DNA from: Nocardiopsis ansamitocini
GTDB taxonomy: Bacteria > Actinomycetota > Actinomycetes > Streptosporangiales > Streptosporangiaceae
Length of the DNA stretch: 64,000 nt
NCBI RefSeq assembly: GCF_030268225.1
Contig: NZ_BSQG01000008.1
Location: 1 to 64,000 of the forward strand
Direction of reading: 5' to 3'
Each line of letters opens with the position of its first letter. The first letter of the stretch is position 1. Made by a program: the position numbers and the translations under genes. The notes under the pieces were generated by a model that saw only the letters and a list, made by a program, of their open reading frames with translations, searched no databases and was not told the DNA's origin. Of this stretch, positions 18,494 through 26,483 are shown piece by piece.

Positions 18494-19721
18494 CCTGCGA
18501 GAACAAATGTCGGCTTTTTTGGAGCGTCGGGAGCGTGAGTTCGTCGAGTTCCGGCGCGACCTGCACATGCACCCCGAGTTGGCCTTCGCCGAGCATCGCA
18601 CGACGCAGCGCCTCATGGAACGTCTGAGCGCAGTCGGCCTGCAACCACGTCAGCTTCCACAGGGAACCGGGCTGGTCTGCGACATCGGTTCGGGGAAGGG
18701 GCCGCTCGTCGCGCTGCGCGCCGACATCGACGCCCTGCCGCTCAACGACGAGAAAGACGTGGCCTACCGTTCCACGGTGCCCGGTGCGGCCCACGCGTGC
18801 GGCCACGACGTGCACACCACCGTCCTGCTGGCCACCGGTCTGTTCCTGGCCCAGCAGGAGCGTGCCGGCGCGCTTCCGGGCCGGGTCCGGCTGATCTTCC
18901 AGCCCGCCGAGGAACTGCCGGGCGGTGCCCGTGAGGTCATCAACGCCGGTGGTATCGACGGTGTGAGCCGTATCTTCGCCCTGCACTGCGATCCGCGGCT
19001 GCCGGTGGGCAAGGTGGGACTGCGCCAGGGCCCGATCACCGCTGCGTGCGACCAGCTGCTGGTGCGCCTCTCCGGCCCCGGCGGTCACACCGCCCGACCG
19101 CACCTCACCGCCGACCTGGTCTACGCACTGGGCAAGATCGTCACGGAACTGCCCGCTGCGCTGTCGCGCCGGGTGGACCCTCGCTCCGGACTGAGCCTGG
19201 TGTGGGGCCGGATCAGTGCCGGCTCGGCCCCCAACGCCATCCCCGACGACGGGGTGGCGGAAGGGACGCTGCGCTGCCTGGACGACGAGGCATGGCACTC
19301 CGCCCCTGATCTGATCAAGGAGCTGCTGGACGCGGTTGCCACCTCCTACGGGGTGACCGCCGAACTCGACTACCGGCGCGGGGTGCCGCCGACCATCAAC
19401 GAGGAGAGCAGCGTGCAGATGCTGCGCGACGCGTGCGTGCAGATCCTCGGTCCGCAGTCGGTCGCGCCCACTCCGCACAGCCTGGGCGGAGAGGACTTCG
19501 CCTGGTACCTGGAGACCGTTCCGGGGGCCTACGCGCGCCTGGGAACGCACTGGACCTCTCCGGACGTGCCGATGCTCGACCTGCACCGCGGCACTTTCGA
19601 CGTGGACGAGCGCGCCATCGGCGTGGGGGTACGGCTGATGGCCGCCACCGCGTTGACGGCGTTGTGGGGCGGCGATTTCCCTACCGCTGACGAAAGCGTG
19701 GAGAATTCGGCACTGGCCTGA
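18480..19721 (+). CDS. M20 family amidohydrolase (IAA-amino acid/hippurate hydrolase type)
   Basis: This 413-residue metallo-hydrolase cleaves N-acyl or peptide amides. The M20D signature runs in order: [42 protein letters not shown] (metal Cys and His), [11 protein letters not shown] (Glu-Glu), GPGGHTARP in the dimerisation domain, and [11 protein letters not shown]. The ATG at 18480 has a purine-rich AGGAAGAGGG nine bases upstream and lies inside the end of the preceding ligase gene. The pairing suggests turnover of the ligase product or of a related conjugate. It is followed by adenosine deaminase after 107 bases. Confidence 0.88.
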   Translation: MQGRDLREQMSAFLERREREFVEFRRDLHMHPELAFAEHRTTQRLMERLSAVGLQPRQLPQGTGLVCDIGSGKGPLVALRADIDALPLNDEKDVAYRSTVPGAAHACGHDVHTTVLLATGLFLAQQERAGALPGRVRLIFQPAEELPGGAREVINAGGIDGVSRIFALHCDPRLPVGKVGLRQGPITAACDQLLVRLSGPGGHTARPHLTADLVYALGKIVTELPAALSRRVDPRSGLSLVWGRISAGSAPNAIPDDGVAEGTLRCLDDEAWHSAPDLIKELLDAVATSYGVTAELDYRRGVPPTINEESSVQMLRDACVQILGPQSVAPTPHSLGGEDFAWYLETVPGAYARLGTHWTSPDVPMLDLHRGTFDVDERAIGVGVRLMAATALTALWGGDFPTADESVENSALA

Positions 19722-19828
19722 GCCTTTCCCGGGGGCGGTATCCGGTTGCCGGGCCAAAAGCCGTACGTCCTGCGGCCCCCGGGCCGGTCTGTCGGCTCCG
19801 GTGCCTGGTGGGTGGCATCCTGAAGCCC

Positions 19829-20926
19829 ATGAGCCAAACGCTGACCCTGGAGCAGATCCGGCGCGCCCCCAAGGTGCTGTTGCACGACCACCTCGACGGT
19901 GGTCTGCGTCCGGAGACGATCATCGAACTCGCCGACGCGATCGGCTACGCCGGCCTGCCCAGTAGCAACGCCACCGAGCTCGGCGCCTGGTTTACCGCCG
20001 CTGCCGACTCCGGTTCGCTGGAGCGCTATCTGGAGACCTTCGGCCACACCGTCGCGGTCATGCAGACCCGCGACGCCTTGGAGCGGGTCGCTGCCGAGTG
20101 TGCCGAGGACCTCGCCGCAGACGGTGTCGTCTACGCCGAGGTGCGCTATGCCCCTGAACAGCACCTGGAAGCCGGCCTGGAACTGGAAGAGGTCGTCGAG
20201 GCCGTTCAAGCCGGCTTCGCGCTGGGCTGCGCACGTGCTGCCGGGCGCGGAGAGTCGATCCGGGTGGGCACGCTGCTCACCGCCATGCGCCACGCCGCGC
20301 GGTCCAGCGAGATCGCGGAACTGGCCGTGCGCTACCGCGACGCCGGCGTGGTCGGGTTCGACATCGCCGGGGCCGAGGCGGGGCACCCGCCCACCCGGCA
20401 CCTGGACGCCTTCGAGTACCTGCGTCGGGAGAACGCCCACTTCACCATTCACGCGGGGGAGGCGTTCGGGCTGCCTTCGATCTGGGAGGCACTGCAATGG
20501 TGCGGGGCCGACCGTCTGGGGCACGGTGTGCGCATCGTGGACGACATCCACCACGGCGGTGACGGGCAGCCGAGTCTGGGCCGTCTGGCCTCCTATGTGC
20601 GTGACAAGCGTGTTCCGCTGGAGATGTGCCCGAGTTCCAACGTGCAGACGGGGGCCGCTGAGTCCATTCAGTCCCACCCCATCGGACTGCTGCGCCAGCT
20701 GCGTTTCCGGGTCACCGTCAACACCGACAACAGGTTGCAGAGCGGTACGACCCTGTCGGCCGAGTTCGCCAAGCTGGTCGAGGCGTTCGACTACGACTGG
20801 GACGACCTGGAATGGTTCACCGTCAACGCCATGAAGTCGGCGTTCGTGCCCTTCGATGAGCGTCTGGCGCTCATCAACGGCCGGATCAAGCCCGGGTTCG
20901 CGCAGCTGAAGTGGGCCACGCAGTGA
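19829..20926 (+). CDS. add: Adenosine deaminase
   Basis: This 365-residue enzyme deaminates adenosine to inosine in purine salvage. Zinc and catalytic residues are visible: [14 protein letters not shown] (two His), [11 protein letters not shown] (His and Glu), DRLGHGVRI, and [13 protein letters not shown] (Asp). This is the actinobacterial adenosine deaminase form, with [10 protein letters not shown] in the substrate lid. The ATG at 19829 is preferred over a GTG at 19808, but neither has a strong ribosome site. It overlaps the PH-domain gene by four bases. Confidence 0.95.
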   Translation: MSQTLTLEQIRRAPKVLLHDHLDGGLRPETIIELADAIGYAGLPSSNATELGAWFTAAADSGSLERYLETFGHTVAVMQTRDALERVAAECAEDLAADGVVYAEVRYAPEQHLEAGLELEEVVEAVQAGFALGCARAAGRGESIRVGTLLTAMRHAARSSEIAELAVRYRDAGVVGFDIAGAEAGHPPTRHLDAFEYLRRENAHFTIHAGEAFGLPSIWEALQWCGADRLGHGVRIVDDIHHGGDGQPSLGRLASYVRDKRVPLEMCPSSNVQTGAAESIQSHPIGLLRQLRFRVTVNTDNRLQSGTTLSAEFAKLVEAFDYDWDDLEWFTVNAMKSAFVPFDERLALINGRIKPGFAQLKWATQ

Positions 20927-21513
20927 AGACCTTCAAGCAGCCGGTGCCCCGGGTGCTGGCCTGGGTCTGGCTGGGTGTCGTCGCGTTCAATCTCGTGGAC
21001 CTGGCCATGCGCGGACGCACATCGGCGGCGGTCGTCGCCGCGGCGGTGCTCTTGTGTACCGCGGGCGCGGCCTACGTATTGGCGTTGCGGCCCAAGATCG
21101 TCACGACTCCGCTGGGGGTGCGCGTCATCAACCCGCTGCGCGAGACCTTCGTTCCGTGGAGTGCGTTCACCTGGGCCGACGTCACCGACGTGTTGCGGGT
21201 GCACGCGGGGGGCCAGGTGATCCGCTCCTGGCCGTTGCGGGAGACCAAACGTGCCCACGTGCGCGCGAACCTGCGTTACGCCGAAGACGGATGGGGCGGG
21301 GACCAGCAGGACGATCCGCGCGCGATGCGTCCGGTGACGTTGATGGCGTGGGAGTTGCGGGGGGAGGCCGAGCGGAGGAAGGCCCGGCCGTCCGAAGAGG
21401 CGGAGGGGGGCGGGGCCGTGGGCACCGAGCCCACGGTCCTGGTATCGCCTGACGCCGTGGTGGCGCTGGCGGTTCCGGTGATCCTGCTGGTCGCAGTGCT
21501 GTTCTTCCTCTGA
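20923..21513 (+). CDS. PH domain-containing membrane protein
   Basis: This protein of about 196 residues has two N-terminal helices (about residues 8-26 and 31-51), then a bacterial PH-like domain: [35 protein letters not shown], followed by [17 protein letters not shown] polar linker and a C-terminal helix (LVAVLFFL end) follow. It matches the bPH_6 type found in mycobacterial antigen-6-like proteins. The GTG at 20923 overlaps the add stop codon (GTGA), so translation is coupled; a GTG at 20911 is an alternative. The role is unknown. Confidence 0.7.
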   Translation: MKTFKQPVPRVLAWVWLGVVAFNLVDLAMRGRTSAAVVAAAVLLCTAGAAYVLALRPKIVTTPLGVRVINPLRETFVPWSAFTWADVTDVLRVHAGGQVIRSWPLRETKRAHVRANLRYAEDGWGGDQQDDPRAMRPVTLMAWELRGEAERRKARPSEEAEGGGAVGTEPTVLVSPDAVVALAVPVILLVAVLFFL

Positions 21514-21557
21514 CCCGTTGGCCGGACCGGATTTTTTCGGGTTTCCCGGTGATCGAC

Positions 21558-21600
21558 TTGACCCGGGCCGAGAATGAATGGTTAGGTAAGGTATGCCTAA
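21558..21600 (+). promoter_or_regulatory. IdeR/DmdR iron box overlapping a promoter
   Basis: TTAGGTAAGGTATGCCTAA (21582-21600) matches the 19-bp actinobacterial iron box (consensus TTAGGTTAGGCTAACCTAA), with both TTAGG and CCTAA ends intact. TTGACC (21558-21563) lies 18 bases upstream of TTAGGT and can act as a -35, so the box would cover the -10 and start point, the usual layout for repression by IdeR/DmdR with ferrous iron. The direction is + strand. No siderophore or iron-uptake gene follows. Confidence 0.75.
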
Positions 21601-21682
21601 GACAAAGGGTTCGGGGGTTGGCGGAGCGCGGACCGTCGCCCCGGACCTGTTGCCTCAGGTGATGTACGGGTCAACTGAATAG
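21593..21682 (+). CDS. Possible 29-residue ORF starting inside the iron box
   Basis: ATG at 21593 lies within the iron box, about where transcription should begin, and opens a 29-codon frame ending in TAG (21680-21682). A leaderless reading would need no ribosome site. The peptide begins MPKTKGSG and has no recognised family. It may be a true iron-regulated small protein, the remnant of a lost gene, or chance within a regulatory RNA. Confidence 0.2.
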   Translation: MPKTKGSGVGGARTVAPDLLPQVMYGSTE

Positions 21683-22031
21683 CGGGTGCGCGCCTCACGG
21701 GCCGCGAATCGCCACTCGCGGTTGCCTCTGCCGGGCGGGTCGACACGACTCCCGGACGAGCTGCCAACGGCGCGCACACCATGGAAAAGTACGGTTCGGT
21801 CCGTTCACGGGTCTGCGGGGACTTCGAGGACCGGGTCGTACGGAAGCACGACAGGCAGCGGTCGCGGTGTCGGCACAGTCATCCCCGGCCTCGGGATGCT
21901 GCTCGCCACGCAGTGCCGGTTCGTCGCCCGGTGTATGTCGGACTTCGCCGGTTCCTTTGGGGGAGGGCGCCCGCCCCGAGCGCGGAAGGGGTGTCGCGCC
22001 TTCCCCCAGGACTGTTCCACCAGACCCGAAC
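21683..22031. other. Unassigned region downstream of iron box
   Basis: About 350 bases with no convincing gene on either strand; the frames present lack ribosome sites and family signals. Transcription from the iron-box promoter would run through it to the strong hairpin at 22032-22092, giving an RNA of roughly 500 bases. It could be a non-coding RNA or eroded sequence. Confidence 0.35.
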
Positions 22032-22092
22032 CGTCAAGAGCGCCGCGGGCTGCCGAGGATCGATTCCCCGGCGGCCCGCGGCGCTCTTGACG
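22032..22092. terminator. Long perfect hairpin terminator
   Basis: A perfect 19-bp stem, CGTCAAGAGCGCCGCGGGC (22032-22050) with GCCCGCGGCGCTCTTGACG (22074-22092), encloses a 23-base loop. It sits 16 bases after the stop of the convergent PNP-like gene and at the end of any transcript from the iron-box promoter. There is no T tract. Confidence 0.75.
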
Positions 22093-22107
22093 TCTGGGCC
22101 TTCGCGG

Positions 22108-22935
22108 TCACAGGCGGAGCAGGAACCGGTTCAGCAACTGCCCCATCGGCTGCGCGTAGTACTGCGCGACGGCGAGCAACTGCCCGGTGTCGCGGGGGCC
22201 GCTGCCGGAGTAGAGGGCGTCTTCGCCCACCACGGACACGCTCAGTACCTCCGCGCCCATCTCCACCGCCGCGATGGTCTCCAAAACCGTGGCCGATCCG
22301 ACCAGGTCCGCGCCCGCTGTGCGCAGCAGGCCCAGCTCGGCCGGGGTGCCCGGTTGCGGCCCCCGCACCGCTCCGTAGACGCCCTCGGCCAGGGAGAGGT
22401 CGGCCTCGTGAGCCGTGTCGCGCAGCCGTTGCGAATAGGCCCGGGTCAGGTCCACGAAGTCGGGGCCCACCAGCGGTGATGCGGCCATCAGGTTGATGTG
22501 GTCGCGTACCAGGATCGGCTGTCCCACCTGGAAGTCGGTGCGCAGCGTGCCCACCGTGTCGGTGAGGACGACGGTCCGTGCGCCGGTGCTGATCCCGGTC
22601 CGGACGGCGTGCGCCACTCGCAAGGGGCCGTAACCGTCGTAGAAATTGGTGCGTCCGACGAAGACGAGCACGTGCTTGGCGCCCACCCACACGCTGTGCA
22701 CCGACTCCGTGGACCCCTCCTGTGCCGGACCGAAACCGACCAGGGAGGCCGGATCGACTTCGGCGTCGGGACTCCCCAGGACCGTGACAGCCTCGGCGAA
22801 ACCGGGACCGAGGATGACGACCGCGTCGAAGGCGTCGGCGCTCATCCGCTCCAGTAGTTCCTCCGCCGCGGCGGCCGCGTGCTTCTTGGCCTCCGCGGTG
22901 CTCGACACAGGGCGACCTTGCGTGGATTCGCTCAC
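22108..22935 (-). CDS. Purine nucleoside phosphorylase-like protein with altered active site
   Basis: This 275-residue protein has the class I trimeric PNP fold and order of motifs, but the ligand residues differ. GPGF (43-46) replaces the phosphate-binding GSG. Asn97 in GRTNFYDG replaces the His of GRxHxYEG. Gly196 in GPQPGTPAE replaces the purine-binding Glu of GPxxETxAE. Glu238 in VVGED replaces the Asn of L-x-TN. VRDHINLMAASPL and SATVLETIAA are kept. I infer loss or change of phosphorolysis. The GTG at 22935 is preferred; an ATG at 22968 is possible. It lies beside the gamma-glutamylcyclotransferase-like and flavin disulfide reductase genes. Confidence 0.75.
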   Translation of the reverse strand: MSESTQGRPVSSTAEAKKHAAAAAEELLERMSADAFDAVVILGPGFAEAVTVLGSPDAEVDPASLVGFGPAQEGSTESVHSVWVGAKHVLVFVGRTNFYDGYGPLRVAHAVRTGISTGARTVVLTDTVGTLRTDFQVGQPILVRDHINLMAASPLVGPDFVDLTRAYSQRLRDTAHEADLSLAEGVYGAVRGPQPGTPAELGLLRTAGADLVGSATVLETIAAVEMGAEVLSVSVVGEDALYSGSGPRDTGQLLAVAQYYAQPMGQLLNRFLLRL

Positions 22936-22998
22936 ATCTCGGACCCTACTCCGCGATGACCGATTCATTTCGGATCGCCACGCAGAGTGATTGTCGTC

Positions 22999-23460
22999 CT
23001 ATCGGTCAACCGCTGTGCAGGGGCGAGACCGGAGATCGGCCACGTACTCCGCGTGGGCTCCTGCCTTCTCCGCGCTCTCAGCGATCATGCCGAGGTAGAG
23101 GGCCGTGGGCAGGCCGCCCTCGTAGTCGTCGAGCACGTAGACCCAGGCCGTCACCTCGCCCTCCATGAGGGTCACCACCCGGACCTTGATCCTGGTCGAA
23201 GTGCCCAGGTCGCTGCGCTCCCGGGCTTCCAGCAAGGGGTCGTCCCACTCGGGCACGTCGTACAGCGCGACGAACACGCTGGCGTCGGCGTCCTCGACGA
23301 TGGTGGCCAGAGCGCCGCCGTCGGGGCCGCGTCCGCCGAAGGTCAACCGCCAGCCTTCCAGCCAGCCGGTGCTCCACAGCGGTGAGTGCGGCGCGCGCTT
23401 GGCCATCTGCTCGGGGTCGAGGTTGCTTCCATATGCGGCGTACAAAGGCACGCGCGTCAT
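22999..23460 (-). CDS. Gamma-glutamylcyclotransferase-like protein
   Basis: This 153-residue protein has the GGCT/AIG2 fold. The N-terminus LYAAYGSNLDPEQM contains the YGSN substrate-binding motif, and a Glu-rich WDDPLLEARE segment precedes the middle strand. ARERSDLGTSTRIKVRV and AWVYVLDDYEGGLPTALYLGMI complete the fold. The family cyclises gamma-glutamyl amines to 5-oxoproline. In a bacterium that uses mycothiol rather than glutathione the substrate is open; the carboxylate-amine ligase at 17252 could make a gamma-glutamyl product. It starts 162 bases from the divergent flavoenzyme gene. Confidence 0.8.
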   Translation of the reverse strand: MTRVPLYAAYGSNLDPEQMAKRAPHSPLWSTGWLEGWRLTFGGRGPDGGALATIVEDADASVFVALYDVPEWDDPLLEARERSDLGTSTRIKVRVVTLMEGEVTAWVYVLDDYEGGLPTALYLGMIAESAEKAGAHAEYVADLRSRPCTAVDR

Positions 23461-23622
23461 GCTACGTGCTGGTGAGGGGACTCGGTGCTGAAACGCCCAT
23501 ATGACATGGAGGAGAATGGGGAGGGCAGTGACCGGCGGGCGAACCGCGCGACGGTCGCCGGCGGCCGTGGCGAACCCGCTGCCGCGAGGCTCAGAACGCG
23601 CGATACGAGGAGTGGATCAGAC

Positions 23623-25005
23623 GTGACGAAGGTCGTCATCATCGGAGGCGGACCCGGAGGCTACGAGGCGGCGCTCGTAGCCGCCCAGCTGGGAGCCGAC
23701 GTGACGGTCGTGGACCGCGACGGCATCGGCGGCGCCTGCGTGCTCACGGACTGCGTGCCGTCCAAGACGCTGATCGCGACCTCGGTGCGCACCACCTACG
23801 TCAAGGACTCCGCCAGACTCGGCATCAACGTCGGCAACGAGCCGGAGGACAAGGACCTGGTATCCGTCGATCTCAAGACGATCAACGCCCGCGTCAAGCG
23901 GCTCGTCCAGGCCCAGTCCGCCGACACCGCCGCCCGCCTGCGGACGGAGGGCGTCACACTCGTCTCCGGCGAGGCCCGCCTCGTCGACCCGCACATCGTT
24001 GCGGTGGGCGACCAGCGGCTGCGCGCCGACGTGGTCCTCATCGCCACCGGTGCCCACCCGCGCGAGCTTTCCACGGCCAAGCCCGATGGCGAGCGCATCC
24101 TCACCTGGCGTCAGCTCTACGACCTCGACGAACTGCCTGAACGCCTCATCGTCGTCGGCTCCGGGGTGACCGGTGCGGAGTTCGCCAACGCCTACCAGGC
24201 ACTGGGCTCCGACGTCACCCTCGTCTCCTCCCGTGACCACGTGCTCCCCACCCATGACACCGACGCGGCCGAGGTCCTGGAGGAGGTGTTCATCCGCCGC
24301 GGTATGACGGTGCTGGGCAACTCCCGCGCGGAGTCGGTGACCCGTACCGAGACCGGCGTGCGGGTGAGGCTCGCCGACGGACGCACCGTCGACGGCAGCC
24401 ACTGCCTGATGACGGTCGGCATGATCCCCAACACCGACGACCTCGGGCTGGAAGAGGCCGGAGTACGCCTGGACAACGGCGGGTTCGTCCAGGTGGACCG
24501 GGTTTCACGGACCTCCACCCCCGGCGTGTACGCGGCCGGTGACTGCACCGGGATCAACATGCTCGCCTCCGTGGCCGCCATGCAGGGGCGCATCGCCATG
24601 TGGCACGCGCTCGGCGAGGCGGTTTCCCCGCTCAAGCTGTCCAACGTCTCCTCCACGGTGTTCACCCACCCCGAGCTCGCCGCCGTGGGTGTCAGCGAGG
24701 CCGACGTCGAAGAGGGACGGGTGGACGCGCGCGTGGTCAACCTGCCGCTGGACACCAACCCGCGCGCCAAGATGCACGGGACCAAGGACGGCTTCGTCAA
24801 GCTCATCTGCCGCCAGCACACCGGCATCGTGCTGGGCGGGGTCATCGTCGGCCCCCGCGCCAGTGAGCTGATCCTGGGCGTCTCGCTGGCCGTGCAGCAA
24901 CGCCTCACCGTGGACGACATCGCGCACACCTTCGCGGTCTACCCCTCCCTGTCGGGCAGCGTCACCGAGGCGGCCCGTTCGCTGATGCGGGCATCCCCCG
25001 AGTAG
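23623..25005 (+). CDS. NAD(P)H-quinone dehydrogenase of the LpdA type (flavin disulfide reductase family)
   Basis: This 460-residue FAD enzyme has the GGGPGGYEAA FAD-binding motif at residues 8-17, GGACVLTDCVPSKTL with the redox Cys pair spaced as C-x4-C, the NAD(P)-binding VGSGVTGAEFANAYQALG, GVYAAGDCTG, and a C-terminal dimerisation domain. The C-terminus lacks the HxHPTxSE catalytic motif of true lipoamide dehydrogenases (it reads FAVYPSLSGSVTEAARSL). This identifies the actinobacterial LpdA group (for example Mycobacterium Rv3303c), which reduces quinones rather than lipoamide. The GTG at 23623 has GAGGAG ten bases upstream. A hairpin follows the gene. Confidence 0.88.
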   Translation: MTKVVIIGGGPGGYEAALVAAQLGADVTVVDRDGIGGACVLTDCVPSKTLIATSVRTTYVKDSARLGINVGNEPEDKDLVSVDLKTINARVKRLVQAQSADTAARLRTEGVTLVSGEARLVDPHIVAVGDQRLRADVVLIATGAHPRELSTAKPDGERILTWRQLYDLDELPERLIVVGSGVTGAEFANAYQALGSDVTLVSSRDHVLPTHDTDAAEVLEEVFIRRGMTVLGNSRAESVTRTETGVRVRLADGRTVDGSHCLMTVGMIPNTDDLGLEEAGVRLDNGGFVQVDRVSRTSTPGVYAAGDCTGINMLASVAAMQGRIAMWHALGEAVSPLKLSNVSSTVFTHPELAAVGVSEADVEEGRVDARVVNLPLDTNPRAKMHGTKDGFVKLICRQHTGIVLGGVIVGPRASELILGVSLAVQQRLTVDDIAHTFAVYPSLSGSVTEAARSLMRASPE

Positions 25006-25019
25006 CCGGCACCGCCGAC

Positions 25020-25054
25020 AAGGACGGCCCCGGTCAGTGACCGGGGCCGTCCTT
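25020..25054. terminator. Bidirectional terminator, 17-bp perfect stem
   Basis: AAGGACGGCCCCGGTCA (25020-25036) pairs with TGACCGGGGCCGTCCTT (25038-25054) around a single central base. It lies 14 bases after the LpdA-type gene and 33 bases after the end of the convergent TPM-like operon, so it serves both. Confidence 0.85.
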
Positions 25055-25087
25055 GTGGTGCTGTGTGGTGCGGGTGTGCGCGGAGGG

Positions 25088-26371
25088 CTAGAAGTCGCCG
25101 AATCCGCCGAAGTCGCCACCGCCGCCGAAGTCGCCGAAGTCGCCGCCTCCGAAGTCCCCGCCGCCGACGTCGCCGCCGCCCATGTCACCCTCGTAGCCGC
25201 CGCCCATGCCGGCGCCCATCATTCCGCCACCCATCATGGACCCCATCATGGAGCCCATCATCATGCCGGTGAACATACCCATCATCATGTCCGTGCCGAA
25301 GTAGCCGCCCGCGTAGGGCGCGTAGGCCGGGCCGGCGTCGTAGTAGGGGCGCCGTTGGCCGTCGACCTCGACCATGCGCACGTCGGGGTGCGCGCCGGAG
25401 AGCACGTCGTGGGAGCAGGCCGCGCAGGCCGGAACCGAGCGCGGTGCGCCGCCCATGGGCGCCCACATGACGTCCTGCTCGGACGGTCCGTGCTGGGGGT
25501 TGAAGAAGCAGGGCTTGCGGCGGTCGGGCACCTCTTCGCCCTGCATCCGCGCCCGGGTGGCGACCATGTAGTAGCGGCCGTCCTCCAGGGAGTTGGTGAC
25601 CTCCTGGATTTCCTCGGGGCGCTGGATGGTGTCCAGTTGGGTCTTGGCCCGGTCGTAGGAGTCCATCGCGTGGGTGTAGTCGGTGCGGGTGGCGTCGTCC
25701 ACCCGGCTGAGGTCGATGTCGAGCTGGGCGATGTCCTCGCCCAGGCGAACGACGTCCTCGGTCGCCATCTGCTTGATCTCCAGCAGCTCCTGGGCGGCCT
25801 TGGCCTCGCGCTTCTTCTTGGAGTTGTAGATGAAGAAGCCACCGCCGACCACGGCGAGGGCAAGCAGGCCCAGCAGCACCAGGCCGAAGGTCCCCGACGC
25901 CTGTGCGGAGCTGGCCGCGTCGTCGGCACCGCCGGCGACGCCCACCATCCCGTCAACGGGGTTGGCGGTGCGGTTCCACTCGTTGTAGATGGAGCGCTGG
26001 TCGCCCTCGGAGATGACGTCGGAGCGCAGCACCTTGCTGCCGCCCGCGGCCAGCGCGTAGGTGCCCTCGCCGACCTCGTCGCGCAGCTCGGAGAGGAACG
26101 CCGCCGACGTGGTCTCGGAGGCGAACACGCCGTCCGCCACGATCACGAAGTAGACGGGGGTCTCGGCGCTTTCGGCGGCCGAGGCCATCGCGTCGATCTC
26201 CGCCTGCGGGATGTCCTGGGCGCTGGCGTCGTCAACATAGATGTGGCTGCTCTTCAGGGCGCTCGCAACCTCCGAGACGCCCGGGGCCTCGGCCGCGCTC
26301 GCCGGCGCGGCGGCCATGAAGACTGTCAGCACTGCGGCGAGCAGTGCGGGTAGTGTCAATCGGCGCAACAT
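25088..26371 (-). CDS. TPM-like membrane protein D, Cys/His module and Met/Gly-Asp-Phe tail
   Basis: This 427-residue protein is the last of four paralogues in an operon. Residues 1-27 are a signal peptide or anchor. The ectodomain (about 30-155) carries IYVDD and TPVYFVIV. A membrane helix spans about 161-182. The cytoplasmic part has a coiled-coil-like helical stretch (190-280), then C288-FF-N291-P-x-H294 and C316-AA-C319, spaced like a zinc ribbon or haem/metal site. The tail is a Met-rich block (361-390, about 14 Met) followed by repeated GGGDFGG units to the end. The ATG at 26371 has GAGAGGA upstream. No enzymatic function is evident. Confidence 0.7.
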   Translation of the reverse strand: MLRRLTLPALLAAVLTVFMAAAPASAAEAPGVSEVASALKSSHIYVDDASAQDIPQAEIDAMASAAESAETPVYFVIVADGVFASETTSAAFLSELRDEVGEGTYALAAGGSKVLRSDVISEGDQRSIYNEWNRTANPVDGMVGVAGGADDAASSAQASGTFGLVLLGLLALAVVGGGFFIYNSKKKREAKAAQELLEIKQMATEDVVRLGEDIAQLDIDLSRVDDATRTDYTHAMDSYDRAKTQLDTIQRPEEIQEVTNSLEDGRYYMVATRARMQGEEVPDRRKPCFFNPQHGPSEQDVMWAPMGGAPRSVPACAACSHDVLSGAHPDVRMVEVDGQRRPYYDAGPAYAPYAGGYFGTDMMMGMFTGMMMGSMMGSMMGGGMMGAGMGGGYEGDMGGGDVGGGDFGGGDFGDFGGGGDFGGFGDF

Positions 26372-26483
26372 GATCGTTCCTCTCGCCTCCCTCACGCCTG
26401 TTCGACGAACGGCTGGGGGGTTTGGTTCCCGGATGGTCCAAGCAGCGGCGCGGCCCCAACAGCCTAGACGTGCGCAGAACCGG

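Noticed and set aside
21686-22090. 134-codon + strand frame after the iron box
   Set aside because: No ribosome site, low-complexity Arg/Pro/Ser composition, and it runs into the hairpin at 22032-22092. It is not convincing as the iron-regulated gene.
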